Part shown: positions 17,662-26,107 of the stretch, piece after piece
How positions within the stretch are numbered: the first letter of the stretch is position 1
Layout of the letters: the number at the start of each line of letters is the position of its first letter
Assembly (NCBI RefSeq): GCF_030433855.1
Contig: NZ_JARUXC010000001.1
Coordinates: 186,001-250,000 of the forward strand
From: Agreia sp. PsM10
Lineage (GTDB): Bacteria; Actinomycetota; Actinomycetes; Actinomycetales; Microbacteriaceae
Reading direction: 5' to 3'
DNA length: 64,000 bases
Position numbers and translations under genes: made by a program
Notes under the pieces: generated by a model
Told to the model about the DNA's origin: nothing
The model's input: the letters and a program-made list of their open reading frames with translations, nothing else
Databases searched by the model: none

Positions 17662-18464
17662 CAGATCTCCTTCAGCACGGCACGTTCGGTGCGTCTGAAC
17701 ACGAGGATGCCCACGAGCAGCAGAAGAACGGACATCGCCGCGCTCACACCGACGAGATACCAGTCGAGCTGCTCGGGAAAGAACGCGGCGCGGTAGAGCG
17801 AGAAGATTCCGCTGAGGGGGTTGAACGCGGCGACGACGTGCAACTGCTCGGGCAGGTCGGCCGTGCTGTAGATGATGGGGGATCCATAGAACAGGGCCCG
17901 AAGGGCGAGCTTCACGGCCCGCTCCAAGTCGCGGAAGAACACCACGAGGGGGGCCACGATCAGGCCGACGCCGACAGTGAGAATCGCCTGGATCAGAATG
18001 GCGAGGGGGAAGAGGAGGACCTCGACGTGCAGGGTCGCACCCGCGAAGATGGCGAACGCGGCGAGCACCGGCAGACTGGCGAGGAACTCGATGCCCTTGG
18101 AGAGCACGAGGCGGTTCACCCAGATCGTTCGGGGGATCTTGGTGGAACGGATGAGCTTCGCCTCGCGGAGGAATGCGCGCGTGGCGTCGGATGTCGTGCC
18201 GTTGAACCACATCCATGGCAGCAGGGCGGCGAGCAGGAAGACGATGTAGGGGTCTTCACCCACCGACTTCTGGAACACCTGGGTGAAGACGAACCAATAG
18301 ATCAGCGCCATCACGAGGGGATCGAGGATCGACCACACGTAACCGAGGGCGGAGGTCGAGTAGCGGACGCGGAGATCGCGCCTGGTCAGCAGCCAGAGGG
18401 CGTTGCGATATCGCGCGAACGGGGTGCGCTGGTTCGGCCGCACCTCGCTGAGCGTCGTCGTCAC
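17661..18464 (-). CDS. ABC-2 type permease for wall polymer export (TagG/Wzm-like)
   Basis: The 267-residue protein has six hydrophobic helices of the ABC-2 type. LLTRRDLRVRYSTSALGYVW and SILDPLVMALIYWFVFTQVF are typical of TagG/Wzm/RfbA permeases. LLPWMWFNGT and a NPLSGIFSLYRAAFFP loop follow. GTG 18464 is chosen; the longer reading to a TTG at 18494 adds a poor N-terminus. It forms an operon with the ATPase. The pair plausibly exports the polymer built by the genes at 1-2753. Confidence 0.87.
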   Translation of the reverse strand: MTTTLSEVRPNQRTPFARYRNALWLLTRRDLRVRYSTSALGYVWSILDPLVMALIYWFVFTQVFQKSVGEDPYIVFLLAALLPWMWFNGTTSDATRAFLREAKLIRSTKIPRTIWVNRLVLSKGIEFLASLPVLAAFAIFAGATLHVEVLLFPLAILIQAILTVGVGLIVAPLVVFFRDLERAVKLALRALFYGSPIIYSTADLPEQLHVVAAFNPLSGIFSLYRAAFFPEQLDWYLVGVSAAMSVLLLLVGILVFRRTERAVLKEI

Positions 18465-18520
18465 GTGCCGTGTCTCATTTCTCTGGAATAACAACGCCTC
18501 ACTCTATCCCGCAGACGAAT

Positions 18521-18563
18521 CATGCCCCTCCGCCCCGATCGATGATCGGCGCGAAGGGGCATG
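18521..18563 (-). terminator. Strong two-tier hairpin downstream of nucleotidyltransferase gene
   Basis: The outer stem CATGCCCCT/AGGGGCATG (9 bp) encloses an inner stem CCGATC/GATCGG (6 bp, loop GAT). It lies 44 bp beyond the stop of the nucleotidyltransferase and 57 bp upstream of the permease start, both on the minus strand. It is probably a transcription terminator or attenuator separating them. No T-tract follows. Confidence 0.5.
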
Positions 18564-18606
18564 GATTCACAACTGGTGCCCGAGAGGATTCGGGCGGAGC
18601 GACGCG

Positions 18607-19299
18607 TCAGACGAAGAGGTTGGCCCGCTCCAGGTCTTCGGCGAAGTCGACCTCGACCGCGTAGAGGTCTGAGATGTCGACGGGCTCGACGAGGAGCCGG
18701 TTCTGTTCGATGGCGAGCTCGAGGCCGCGCTCGAAGTAGTCCTGGTCGCCGACGACCTTCAGCTGGCGAAGCAGCGTGGACTTGTCTGCGGCGGAGATGT
18801 AGTTGATGCCGACGGCCTCGCCCAGACCGCCCTTGACGGTCTTCGACAGCTCTTTGATGTAGCCCTCGGCGCTGGTGGTGTACTTGACCTCTTCGTCGGA
18901 GACCTTGGAGGTGTTGACCGTGACGAAGGACTGCTCGCGGGCGATCATGGCGGCGGCGCGATCGAGGACTGCCGGGTCGAACACGACGTCGCCGTTCATC
19001 CACAGCACACCGCCGGGGCCCGAGGCCTGGAGGGCGCGCATGAGGCTCTTCGACGTGTTGGTCTGGTCGTACTGCTCGTTGTAGACGAAGGATGCCTGGG
19101 GGAACGCCTCGATGATGTGCTCGAGCTTGTAGCCCACGACGATGGTGACCTTGGCGCTGTTGCCGAAGGCGTGGTGGATGTTGTCGAACTGCTGACCCAT
19201 GATCGTGCGGCCATCGCCCAGTTCAGTGAGAGGCTTCGGAAGGCTGCGGCCGAGGCGGCTGCCCATTCCTGCGGCGAGGATGACTACCTGGGTGGTCAT
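18607..19299 (-). CDS. Sugar/choline-phosphate nucleotidyltransferase (LicC-like)
   Basis: The 230-residue nucleotidyltransferase fold has the signature VILAAGMGSRLGRSLPKPLT, the metal-binding VLWMNGDVVFDP and a C-terminal DLYAVEVDFAEDLERAN. Length and pattern fit CTP:phosphocholine cytidylyltransferase (LicC) and related enzymes that activate a phosphorylated alcohol. Next to the polymer exporter it would supply an activated alcohol for polymer synthesis or decoration; the substrate is inferred. AAGGAG precedes the ATG. Confidence 0.8.
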   Translation of the reverse strand: MTTQVVILAAGMGSRLGRSLPKPLTELGDGRTIMGQQFDNIHHAFGNSAKVTIVVGYKLEHIIEAFPQASFVYNEQYDQTNTSKSLMRALQASGPGGVLWMNGDVVFDPAVLDRAAAMIAREQSFVTVNTSKVSDEEVKYTTSAEGYIKELSKTVKGGLGEAVGINYISAADKSTLLRQLKVVGDQDYFERGLELAIEQNRLLVEPVDISDLYAVEVDFAEDLERANLFV

Positions 19300-19602
19300 G
19301 ATGATCTCCTTGATGGTGCGAAAGTAATGAGGACAAGACTGCGCATCGGCTCGGCGTCGAAGATTCAGACACAGCTGAGAATTCAGAAGCCGTTAAGCCG
19401 ATTAAGAGGCGCTGGACACTCCGTTATGTCGCACTTCACTGTATCGTGTCCCCCTTTTCGGGTCACGCGAGGATCGACCATCGTTTCGTGTTCGTGATAT
19501 TACAGCCAGCTGATTCCCGGGGAGTGAAGTCGGGGATGAAAGCGCATCACTGTGTGTCCTTCATGAATGCGAGTGTCGGTCTCGGCTGATACCTTAAGTT
19601 CG
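19300..19602. other. Divergent intergenic region
   Basis: About 300 bp, clearly richer in A+T than the surrounding genes, between the divergently transcribed nucleotidyltransferase and ABC ATPase genes. It should hold promoters for both. On the plus strand, GATACCTTAAG ends 8 bp before the GTG at 19603 with no clear ribosome site, which would fit a leaderless message. I see no coding sequence or RNA gene. Confidence 0.5.
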
Positions 19603-21126
19603 GTGAGCTCAGAGTCAGACATTTCAACGACCGGGGGCGAAGGCAACGAAGAGTTGAACGAGGAGCTGAACTCCTCTGACGCAGAAGCCGTGGCCGGTGC
19701 CCGCACCGCACGTTCTGAGACCACGAATGCATCGACATCAGCACGAAAGCCTTCATCCACCCGAACATCCAAGCCTCGTTCGGCGGGTGCAGCGCAGTCC
19801 ACCACGACGGTTCGACCGTCACGCACGGCGAAGCCGCGCACTCCAGTCCGACCGGTGAAGCCTGCCGACCCCGGCGTCGACAAGATCGGCGCAACCAGCG
19901 AAGAGGACGACGTGACACCCCAGTCTCCGACCGATGTGGCCGACAGCGACGTGGCCGACGACGCGCAGACGACCGGTCCGGGCAACACGTCCGAGCCGAC
20001 CGGTGTCGACGGCGCCCCTGTTGAGACCGATACTTCCGGTGAGGCCGCCTCTCCCGACGAGGCCGGCACCAAGCCTCGTCCTGCTTCTCCGCGATCTCCC
20101 AGGGCGCGAAGCGCCGGTGCCACCAAGGCCGCCTCCGCTCGCGTGCCCTCCGCCCCGCGTGCCCCGCGCAAGCCGGCCGCGCCGCGGTCGAAAGCCGCAC
20201 CGTCTGCATCCGACGCTCCGATCGTGCTCGATCCTTCAGCGACTCCGGTCAGCGCACCCGTGAAGAAGTCGACTCCCAAACCCGTGAGGATGACGGCGGC
20301 CCAGAAGAAGGCCGCCGCACTCGCCGAGGCCGAGGCCGCCGAGCGTGCCGCTTTCCGGGCCCAGCAGCCCGTCGTGCTCTCGATCGAACGACTGATCAAG
20401 AAGTTCGGCAGCACCATCGCCGTCGACGGAATCGACCTCGAGGTGCGGCAGGGATCGTTCTACGGAATCGTGGGTCCGAACGGGGCGGGCAAGACGACGA
20501 CGCTCTCGATGGTCACCGGACTCCTGCGACCCGATTCGGGAACGATCTCGATCAACGGCCTCGACGTCTGGGCCAATCCGGCAGAGGCCAAGAAGATCAT
20601 CGGCGTTCTTCCCGACCGCCTTCGCCTGTTCGATCGCCTGACCGGGCGCCAGATGCTCTACTACGCCGGCACTCTTCGCGGCCTCGACAACAAGGCTGTC
20701 AGAGAGCGCAGCGACGACCTGGCGGCTGCGTTCGGCCTGGAAGACGCACTCGGGCGCCTCGTCACCGACTATTCGGCCGGCATGACGAAGAAGATCGCTC
20801 TGGCCGCTGCCATGATCCACTCGCCTCGCATCCTCGTGCTCGACGAACCGTTCGAATCAGTCGACCCGGTGTCGGCGGCGAACGTCATCGAGATCCTGCA
20901 GAAGTACGTGGAGACGGGCGGGACCGTTGTTCTGTCGAGCCACAGCATGGACATGATCCAGCGGGTGTGCGACGGTGTCGCGATCATCGTGCAGGGGCAG
21001 GTCCTCGCTCAGGGCACTGTCGATGAGGTCAGGCGCGACGGCACCCTGGAAGACCGCTTCGTCGAGCTCGCCGGTGGGCGCAAGGCAGCGGAAGGCATGG
21101 AATGGTTGCTGAACTCCTCAAACTGA
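19603..21126 (+). CDS. ABC transporter ATP-binding protein with long disordered N-terminus
   Basis: The 507-residue protein has two parts. Residues 1 to ~245 are low complexity (Ser/Thr/Ala/Pro/Arg rich, with many Asp/Glu) and end in an Ala-rich helix (AAQKKAAALAEAEAAERAAF). The ABC ATPase domain follows: YGIVGPNGAGKTTTLSM (Walker A), DYSAGMTKKIALAAAM (signature), ILVLDEPFESVDPVSA (Walker B) and VVLSSHSMDMI. The domain is the exporter type with DUF4162-like order and pairs with the permease at 21102, which starts inside this gene. GTG 19603 is the likely start; an ATG at 19567 would add 12 residues. Confidence 0.85.
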   Translation: MSSESDISTTGGEGNEELNEELNSSDAEAVAGARTARSETTNASTSARKPSSTRTSKPRSAGAAQSTTTVRPSRTAKPRTPVRPVKPADPGVDKIGATSEEDDVTPQSPTDVADSDVADDAQTTGPGNTSEPTGVDGAPVETDTSGEAASPDEAGTKPRPASPRSPRARSAGATKAASARVPSAPRAPRKPAAPRSKAAPSASDAPIVLDPSATPVSAPVKKSTPKPVRMTAAQKKAAALAEAEAAERAAFRAQQPVVLSIERLIKKFGSTIAVDGIDLEVRQGSFYGIVGPNGAGKTTTLSMVTGLLRPDSGTISINGLDVWANPAEAKKIIGVLPDRLRLFDRLTGRQMLYYAGTLRGLDNKAVRERSDDLAAAFGLEDALGRLVTDYSAGMTKKIALAAAMIHSPRILVLDEPFESVDPVSAANVIEILQKYVETGGTVVLSSHSMDMIQRVCDGVAIIVQGQVLAQGTVDEVRRDGTLEDRFVELAGGRKAAEGMEWLLNSSN

Positions 21127-22673
21127 AGTTCGCGCTTCTCGCAAACACCTTCAACCGCACCGCCAAGCAGAACGTCGGCCTCGTCGTCTGGGCCCTGGTG
21201 GGCATCGCGCTGACCATCGCGTGCGTGATCGCCCTCTCCTCGCTCGACGCAGGTTCCGAAGGCGCCCGCATCGCGGTGATCCTGGGCGGCTCGGTCGTCG
21301 TGCTGGCCTTCATCGTCGTGCCCCTCGTCTCGTCGGTTCCCGACCCGCTCGACCCGCGCCGATTCGCTTTGTTCGGCATCCCGGCGGCCGCTCTGGCCAG
21401 GGGGCTGGCCGTCGCGGGTGCGGTCAGCATGCCCGTGGTTCTCACGTTCATTGCGGCCGTCTTCACGGTGCCGGTCTGGTCCGAGAACGCCGCCACCACG
21501 CTGCTCGCCGTTCTCGCCGCGTTGATCGGGGTCGCGACCATCGTGCTCGTGTCGCGCCTGGCTGCTCTGGTTGCAGCTGTGGGCCTCGCTACTCGTCGAT
21601 CGCGCGAGACCGCCGGCCTGATCACCGTTCTTCTGATCGTCCTGGCCTCTCCTGCCGTCGTGCTCTGGTTCAGCGTCAACTGGGGTCGTGATGGTTCCGG
21701 CCTGATGGCAGCCGCCGCCGATGCCCTCAGCTGGAGCCCTTTGGGGGCCGCGTGGGCCCTGCCGGCCGACGTCGCAACGGGTGCCTCCGGCGGCGAGGTG
21801 ACGATCAAACTCCTGATCTCGCTCGCATTCCTCGCTCTCCTGTGGCTGTCGTGGCGTGCTCTCGTCGCACGGGTTCTCGTCACGGCTCAACGGTCTGTGC
21901 CCGAACGCGAACACGCGAATCTCGGCTGGTTCGCCCGCACGCCCTCCACCCGGTCGGGCGCCGTCGCGGCTCGCAGCTTCACCTATTGGGCACGCGACGC
22001 ACGGTATCCGGTGCCCGTGATCGGAGTCTTCGGGTTCCTCGTGGTGGTGTTCCTGGCGTTCGTCATCGCCGGCATCCCGCTCACCTACCTCGTTCTCCTC
22101 ACCGTGCCGGCGCTCTGCGCAACCCTGGCCTTCTCGGTGCACAACGATGTGGCGCTCGACAACTCGGCGATCTGGCTGCACGTGTCTGCAAGCCGCGTCG
22201 GTTTCGCCGACAGACTCGGGCGCGTCGTGCCCGTCCTCGCCATGGGCGTGCCACTCATCGCCGTCGGCTCGGTCGCGGCGGCTTTCTTCGCCGACGATTT
22301 CGCGGCGCTCCCGGCGCTCCTGGGCGTCAGCACCGTGTTGCTCCTCGCAGGGCTGGGCGTCGGCAACCTGCTCTCCGCTCTCTTCCCTTATCCGGCCGTG
22401 CGACCGGGCGACGGGCCGTTCTCGCAGCCGCAGGTCGGCGGCGGAACCGGATTCGTGGTTCAGATCGCTTTCGTGCTCCTCACCGCACTCTTCGCGGCTC
22501 CTTCCGTCTACTACGCCATCCTCGGTCTCCTCGGCAACGAGTCGGCGTTCTGGCCATCGCTGTGGTGGGGTGCTGGGGCCGGAGTCGTGGTGCTCATCGT
22601 CGGCACCGTCGCAGGCGGCGCGATCTTCGACCGACGCGGCCCCGACATCCTGGCTGCGGCACTGCGCAACTGA
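21102..22673 (+). CDS. ABC transporter membrane subunit
   Basis: The 523-residue protein contains about 12 hydrophobic segments in two sets of six (for example LVVWALVGIALTIACVIALS, AVILGGSVVVLAFIVVPLVS, VPVIGVFGFLVVVFLAFVI, PVLAMGVPLIAVGSVAAAFF). Soluble loops include LVSSVPDPLDPRRFALFGI, a motif common in actinobacterial ABC exporter permeases. ATG 21102 overlaps the end of the ATPase gene by 25 bp and follows GGAAGG. The substrate is unknown. Confidence 0.8.
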   Translation: MVAELLKLKFALLANTFNRTAKQNVGLVVWALVGIALTIACVIALSSLDAGSEGARIAVILGGSVVVLAFIVVPLVSSVPDPLDPRRFALFGIPAAALARGLAVAGAVSMPVVLTFIAAVFTVPVWSENAATTLLAVLAALIGVATIVLVSRLAALVAAVGLATRRSRETAGLITVLLIVLASPAVVLWFSVNWGRDGSGLMAAAADALSWSPLGAAWALPADVATGASGGEVTIKLLISLAFLALLWLSWRALVARVLVTAQRSVPEREHANLGWFARTPSTRSGAVAARSFTYWARDARYPVPVIGVFGFLVVVFLAFVIAGIPLTYLVLLTVPALCATLAFSVHNDVALDNSAIWLHVSASRVGFADRLGRVVPVLAMGVPLIAVGSVAAAFFADDFAALPALLGVSTVLLLAGLGVGNLLSALFPYPAVRPGDGPFSQPQVGGGTGFVVQIAFVLLTALFAAPSVYYAILGLLGNESAFWPSLWWGAGAGVVVLIVGTVAGGAIFDRRGPDILAAALRN

Positions 22674-22758
22674 ACTTTCGCCTATCCGACACGAAGTGGC
22701 TGATTAGCCCCGATAGTATTCCCTCGGGTCGTGGTGATCCGGGGGAAGCGGGGGATGT

Positions 22759-24186
22759 GTGTTCAAGCAGGCGGCGGGACTATCGGTCGGTGTGATGATC
22801 GTGCTCGGATTCATCGGCGTCAGTGCGCCGTCCGTGCGGGCCGACGCGTTCCCCCAGACTTTCAGTCTTCATGTCCGGGTGGTGACTCCGCCGGTGTCAG
22901 GCGAGGTGAGCCCGCCGCCGATTACGACGTCTGTATCCTTTTACACCATGGGCGGGGCCTCACTGAACGACTCCAGGGCTGAAGACGTGCCTGAACTCGC
23001 GGCGGGGCGTTACCTGGTCAAGGCCGGCGCGATACCGCTCTCCGACGCCGGAACACCCCTTTCAGATGCGTGGTACGGCGACACTCCCTACCGTTCGCGC
23101 TCGACGCCGGTGGAGATCACGGATCACGACGTGACCATAACCATCCATCTCGTCCATGGCGGAGTGATCTCCGGACACGTGACCGCTCCAGGGGGAGGTA
23201 TTGTCGCGGGAGGTTCGGCTGCGGCATTCCTCTACGACCCGATCGATGGAAGCTACGAGCTCGCGGGAAGCAGCCAGACAGACACGTCCGGCGCCTATTC
23301 GATCCACGTACCTCCCGGGAAGTTCGTGGTCCGTGGAGGTCAGGAGCCGATCAATGCGGGCTATGTGATTCCGGACTACGCCGACCGCCTCTACGGCGAT
23401 GGAACCGTGGTCGAGGTCTCGGGGGACGAGAGGGTCGACGGCATAGACGTCGAGCTGCCGTCGTGGTCGACCACGACCGAGAGGATCGCGGGCGACGATC
23501 GTTTCGACACAGCGGTCACAGCCTCGGAGGCCGCCTTCTCCGCCGGAGTTCCTGTCGTCTACATCACGAATGGGTTGAATTGGCCCGACGCGTTGAGCGC
23601 GGGACCCGCCGCCGCCCATGAGGGCGGGCCGCTGCTGCTCACCGCCCCGTCTTCGATTCCGGCGGTGCTCGACGGCGAACTGCGGAGACTCCAGCCCCAG
23701 CGTATCGTCGTCGTCGGCGGTCCGGCGGCTGTGTCCGACCAGGTTCTCGCGCAACTGAAGGCCTACGCGCCGTCGGTGAGCCGAATCGGTGGTGCCGACC
23801 GATTCGAGGTGTCTCGCGCCGTTTCGACAGAGGTGTTCGGCAGCCGGGTGCAGTCGCGCACGATGCTCGTCGCCACCGGCGCAAACTTCCCGGACGCCCT
23901 GTCGGCAGGCGCCCTGGCGGCGAGGCTCGACGCTCCAGTGGTCCTGATCAACACCGGCGGTGACCGGATCGATGACGTCACCCGATCGTTCCTCTTCAGT
24001 GCCTCCCTCGTGGGTCTGTCCGCCGTCGGCGGACCGGCGGTCATCAGTGATGACTATGTCGATCAGCTCGGATACTTCACCAAATGGGGAGGGGCCGGAC
24101 GCTACGGTGGTGCAGATCGCTTCGCGGTCAATCGAGTCCTCAACGGGGGCGACGGAGGAGCGTACCCGAGCGCGGAGTGGCAGTAG
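22759..24186 (+). CDS. Secreted cell-wall-binding-repeat protein, truncated by in-frame amber codon
   Basis: GTG 22759, after a strong GGGGGA, begins a signal peptide (LSVGVMIVLGFIGVSAPSV, cleavage near RADA-F). Residues ~40-235 form beta-rich prealbumin-like domains; GAYSIHVPPGKFVVRGG matches carboxypeptidase-regulatory-like folds. From ~240 come cell-wall-binding repeats (CW_binding_2 type): RIAGDDRFDTAV, GLNWPDALSAGPAA and VVVGGPAAVSD; then RIGGADRFEVSRAV, ANFPDALSAGALAA and AVGGPAVISDDYV; then a third RYGGADRFAVNRVL. TAG at 24184-24186 ends the frame inside the third repeat, although coding continues in the same frame to 24399. The promoter probably includes TAGTAT at 22713. Confidence 0.8.
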   Translation: MFKQAAGLSVGVMIVLGFIGVSAPSVRADAFPQTFSLHVRVVTPPVSGEVSPPPITTSVSFYTMGGASLNDSRAEDVPELAAGRYLVKAGAIPLSDAGTPLSDAWYGDTPYRSRSTPVEITDHDVTITIHLVHGGVISGHVTAPGGGIVAGGSAAAFLYDPIDGSYELAGSSQTDTSGAYSIHVPPGKFVVRGGQEPINAGYVIPDYADRLYGDGTVVEVSGDERVDGIDVELPSWSTTTERIAGDDRFDTAVTASEAAFSAGVPVVYITNGLNWPDALSAGPAAAHEGGPLLLTAPSSIPAVLDGELRRLQPQRIVVVGGPAAVSDQVLAQLKAYAPSVSRIGGADRFEVSRAVSTEVFGSRVQSRTMLVATGANFPDALSAGALAARLDAPVVLINTGGDRIDDVTRSFLFSASLVGLSAVGGPAVISDDYVDQLGYFTKWGGAGRYGGADRFAVNRVLNGGDGGAYPSAEWQ

Positions 24187-24399
24187 ACCGCCTATCTCGT
24201 GAGTGCCCGGAACTACCCCGACGCGATGTCCGCGACAACCCTCGCGGCGAGTCAGAACGCGAGGGTCTACCTCTCCGAGCCCACGTGTGTTCCGCAACAG
24301 ACACTCGACCTCATGCGAGGATCCCACATCAACAGGGTCGTGCTCATCGGAGGACCCGCGGCGCTCAGCGACGACGTCGCGCGTCTGCAGCCCTGCTGA
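24187..24399 (+). pseudogene. Stranded 3' part of the cell-wall-binding-repeat gene
   Basis: In the same frame after the amber codon the sequence continues with the rest of repeat three: TAYLVSARNYPDAMSATTLA, a cysteine-bearing SEPTCVPQQTLDLM, VVLIGGPAALSDDV, then LQPC and a true stop at 24397-24399. The frame is intact, so only the single TAG separates it from the upstream gene. It would be translated only by readthrough. Confidence 0.75.
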
Positions 24400-24449
24400 A
24401 TCGTCACGGTCACGGCCTCACCGGCGTTCGGTGAAATTAGACTGGATGC

Positions 24450-24755
24450 ATGAGTCATCTTTCGTCTGCCCGCCCGTCAGCCAGCATCGCCGAGCCGGGC
24501 GGTCCCCGCGAGGGCGGTGGAACCTCGACCCTCGATCGTGAGCTCGAGGAGCTGCTCGAGCAGGAGCAGATCGAGCCCGGCGATCACGAGCGCTTCTCGC
24601 ACTACGTCAAGAAGGAGCAGATTCTCGAGTCGGCGATGACCGGCAAGCCCGTCAAGGCTCTCTGCGGCAAGAAGTGGCTGCCGGGTCGCGACCCCGAGAA
24701 GTTCCCCGTCTGCCCCGACTGCAAGCGCATCTACGAGGGACTGAAGCCGGAGTAA
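24450..24755 (+). CDS. DUF3039 domain-containing protein
   Basis: The 101-residue actinobacterial protein has a disordered N-terminus, then an acidic helix (LDRELEELLEQEQIEPGDHE). The conserved DUF3039 core is RFSHYVKKEQILESAMTGKP, ALCGKKWLPGRDPEKFPVC and PDCKRIYEGL. Four Cys/His positions (CGKKW, CPDCK) suggest a small zinc site. Function is unknown. It is convergent with pncB, 6 bp apart. Confidence 0.88.
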   Translation: MSHLSSARPSASIAEPGGPREGGGTSTLDRELEELLEQEQIEPGDHERFSHYVKKEQILESAMTGKPVKALCGKKWLPGRDPEKFPVCPDCKRIYEGLKPE

Positions 24756-24761
24756 CCCCGG

Positions 24762-26063
24762 TCACACATACAGCGTCGGGATGACCGGCTCGCCGCGGCC
24801 CAGACGGAACGCCTGGTCGGGGAGCTCGCCGATCGCATCCGCTCTGTGTGCCCGGGCGCGCTCGACGCCACCCGGTCCGGTGAAGCTCTGGTCGACGACA
24901 CCGTTGTCGATCAGGGTGACGAGCAGCTCGCGATCGGATGCCTCCGGCTGTGTGGCCTCGCCGACATGGATCGCCTCTGCCGTCGCGCGCCCGGACGAGT
25001 TCATTCGACGCACCGGATTCTTACGGCCCCCGACCGTGGCCTTCTCCGCGGACTTCTTGGCGACAGAGACCCACTCGCCGGCCGCGTCGGTGTGCGCGAC
25101 GAGCTTGTAGACCATGCCGGCCGCGGGGGAGCCCGATCCGGTCACGACGGAGGTTCCCACCCCGTAGGAGTCGACCGGCGAGGCCGACAGTGCTGCGATC
25201 GTGTACTCGTCGAGGTCGTTCGTGACCGTGATCCTGGTGTGGGGGTTGCCGAGCGAATCGAGCTGTTCGCGCACGGCCTTGACGAGCGAGGGAAGGTCTC
25301 CCGAGTCGAGGCGAACAGCCCCGAGTCGATCTCCGGCGACCTTGACGGCGAGCTCGACGCCGCGGTGCACGTCGAACGTGTCGACCAGGAGTGTGGTCGA
25401 CGGGCCGAGCGCGTCGACCTGCGCCTGGAATGCGGCCTCCTCACTGTCGTGGAGAAGGGTGAACGCGTGGGCCGCTGTGCCCATGGTCGGGATGCCCCAG
25501 CTGCGGCCGGCCTCCAGGTTCGAGGTCGCGCCGAACCCGGCGATGTAGGCCGCGCGTGCGGCGGCGACGGCCGACCTCTCGCCCGTGCGTCGCGATCCCA
25601 TCTCTGCGAGGGGGCGACCGGCCGCGGCCGACACCATGCGCGACGCCGCACTCGCGACCGACGAGTCGTAGTTGAGCACGCTCAGAATCAGGGTCTCCAG
25701 AATCACTCCCTCGGCGAACGTGGAATCGACGACGAGGATGGGGGAGTTCGGGAAGTACACCTCGCCCTCGCGGTATCCCGAGATCGTGCCGCGAAAACGG
25801 TAGTCGGCGAGCCAGTCGAGTGCGGCCGTGCGCACTACGCCCTGCTCGGCGAGCCAGGTGAGTTCGGCATCGCCGAAACGGAAGGCCTCGATGAGCTCGA
25901 GGAGCCGGCCTGTGCCTGCCACGATGCCGTAGCGCCGGCCCTGGGGAAGGCGACGAGCGAAGGCCTCGAAGACGCATTCGCGCTCGTGGGTGCCGGCCTG
26001 GATGGCTGCATCGAGCATCGTGAGTTCGTAACGGTCGGTGAGAAGCGAGGATGCGGCGGTCAC
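24762..26063 (-). CDS. pncB: Nicotinate phosphoribosyltransferase
   Basis: The 433-residue enzyme of NAD salvage makes nicotinate mononucleotide from nicotinate, PRPP and ATP. Family segments are LLTDRYELTMLDAAIQAGTH at the N-terminus, VFEAFARRLPQGRRYGIVAG, FPNSPILVVDSTFAEGVILE, GSRRTGERSAVAAARAAYIA, GTAAHAFTLLHDSEEAAF and VRLDSGDLPSLVKAV, plus the PRPP-loop region SYGVGTSVVTGSG. GTG start. It is divergent from murI with a 44-bp gap. Confidence 0.93.
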   Translation of the reverse strand: MTAASSLLTDRYELTMLDAAIQAGTHERECVFEAFARRLPQGRRYGIVAGTGRLLELIEAFRFGDAELTWLAEQGVVRTAALDWLADYRFRGTISGYREGEVYFPNSPILVVDSTFAEGVILETLILSVLNYDSSVASAASRMVSAAAGRPLAEMGSRRTGERSAVAAARAAYIAGFGATSNLEAGRSWGIPTMGTAAHAFTLLHDSEEAAFQAQVDALGPSTTLLVDTFDVHRGVELAVKVAGDRLGAVRLDSGDLPSLVKAVREQLDSLGNPHTRITVTNDLDEYTIAALSASPVDSYGVGTSVVTGSGSPAAGMVYKLVAHTDAAGEWVSVAKKSAEKATVGGRKNPVRRMNSSGRATAEAIHVGEATQPEASDRELLVTLIDNGVVDQSFTGPGGVERARAHRADAIGELPDQAFRLGRGEPVIPTLYV

Positions 26064-26107
26064 CGGGCAAGCATATCCGCGGCTCGTGCGCGCAGTAGTC
26101 TTGACGG

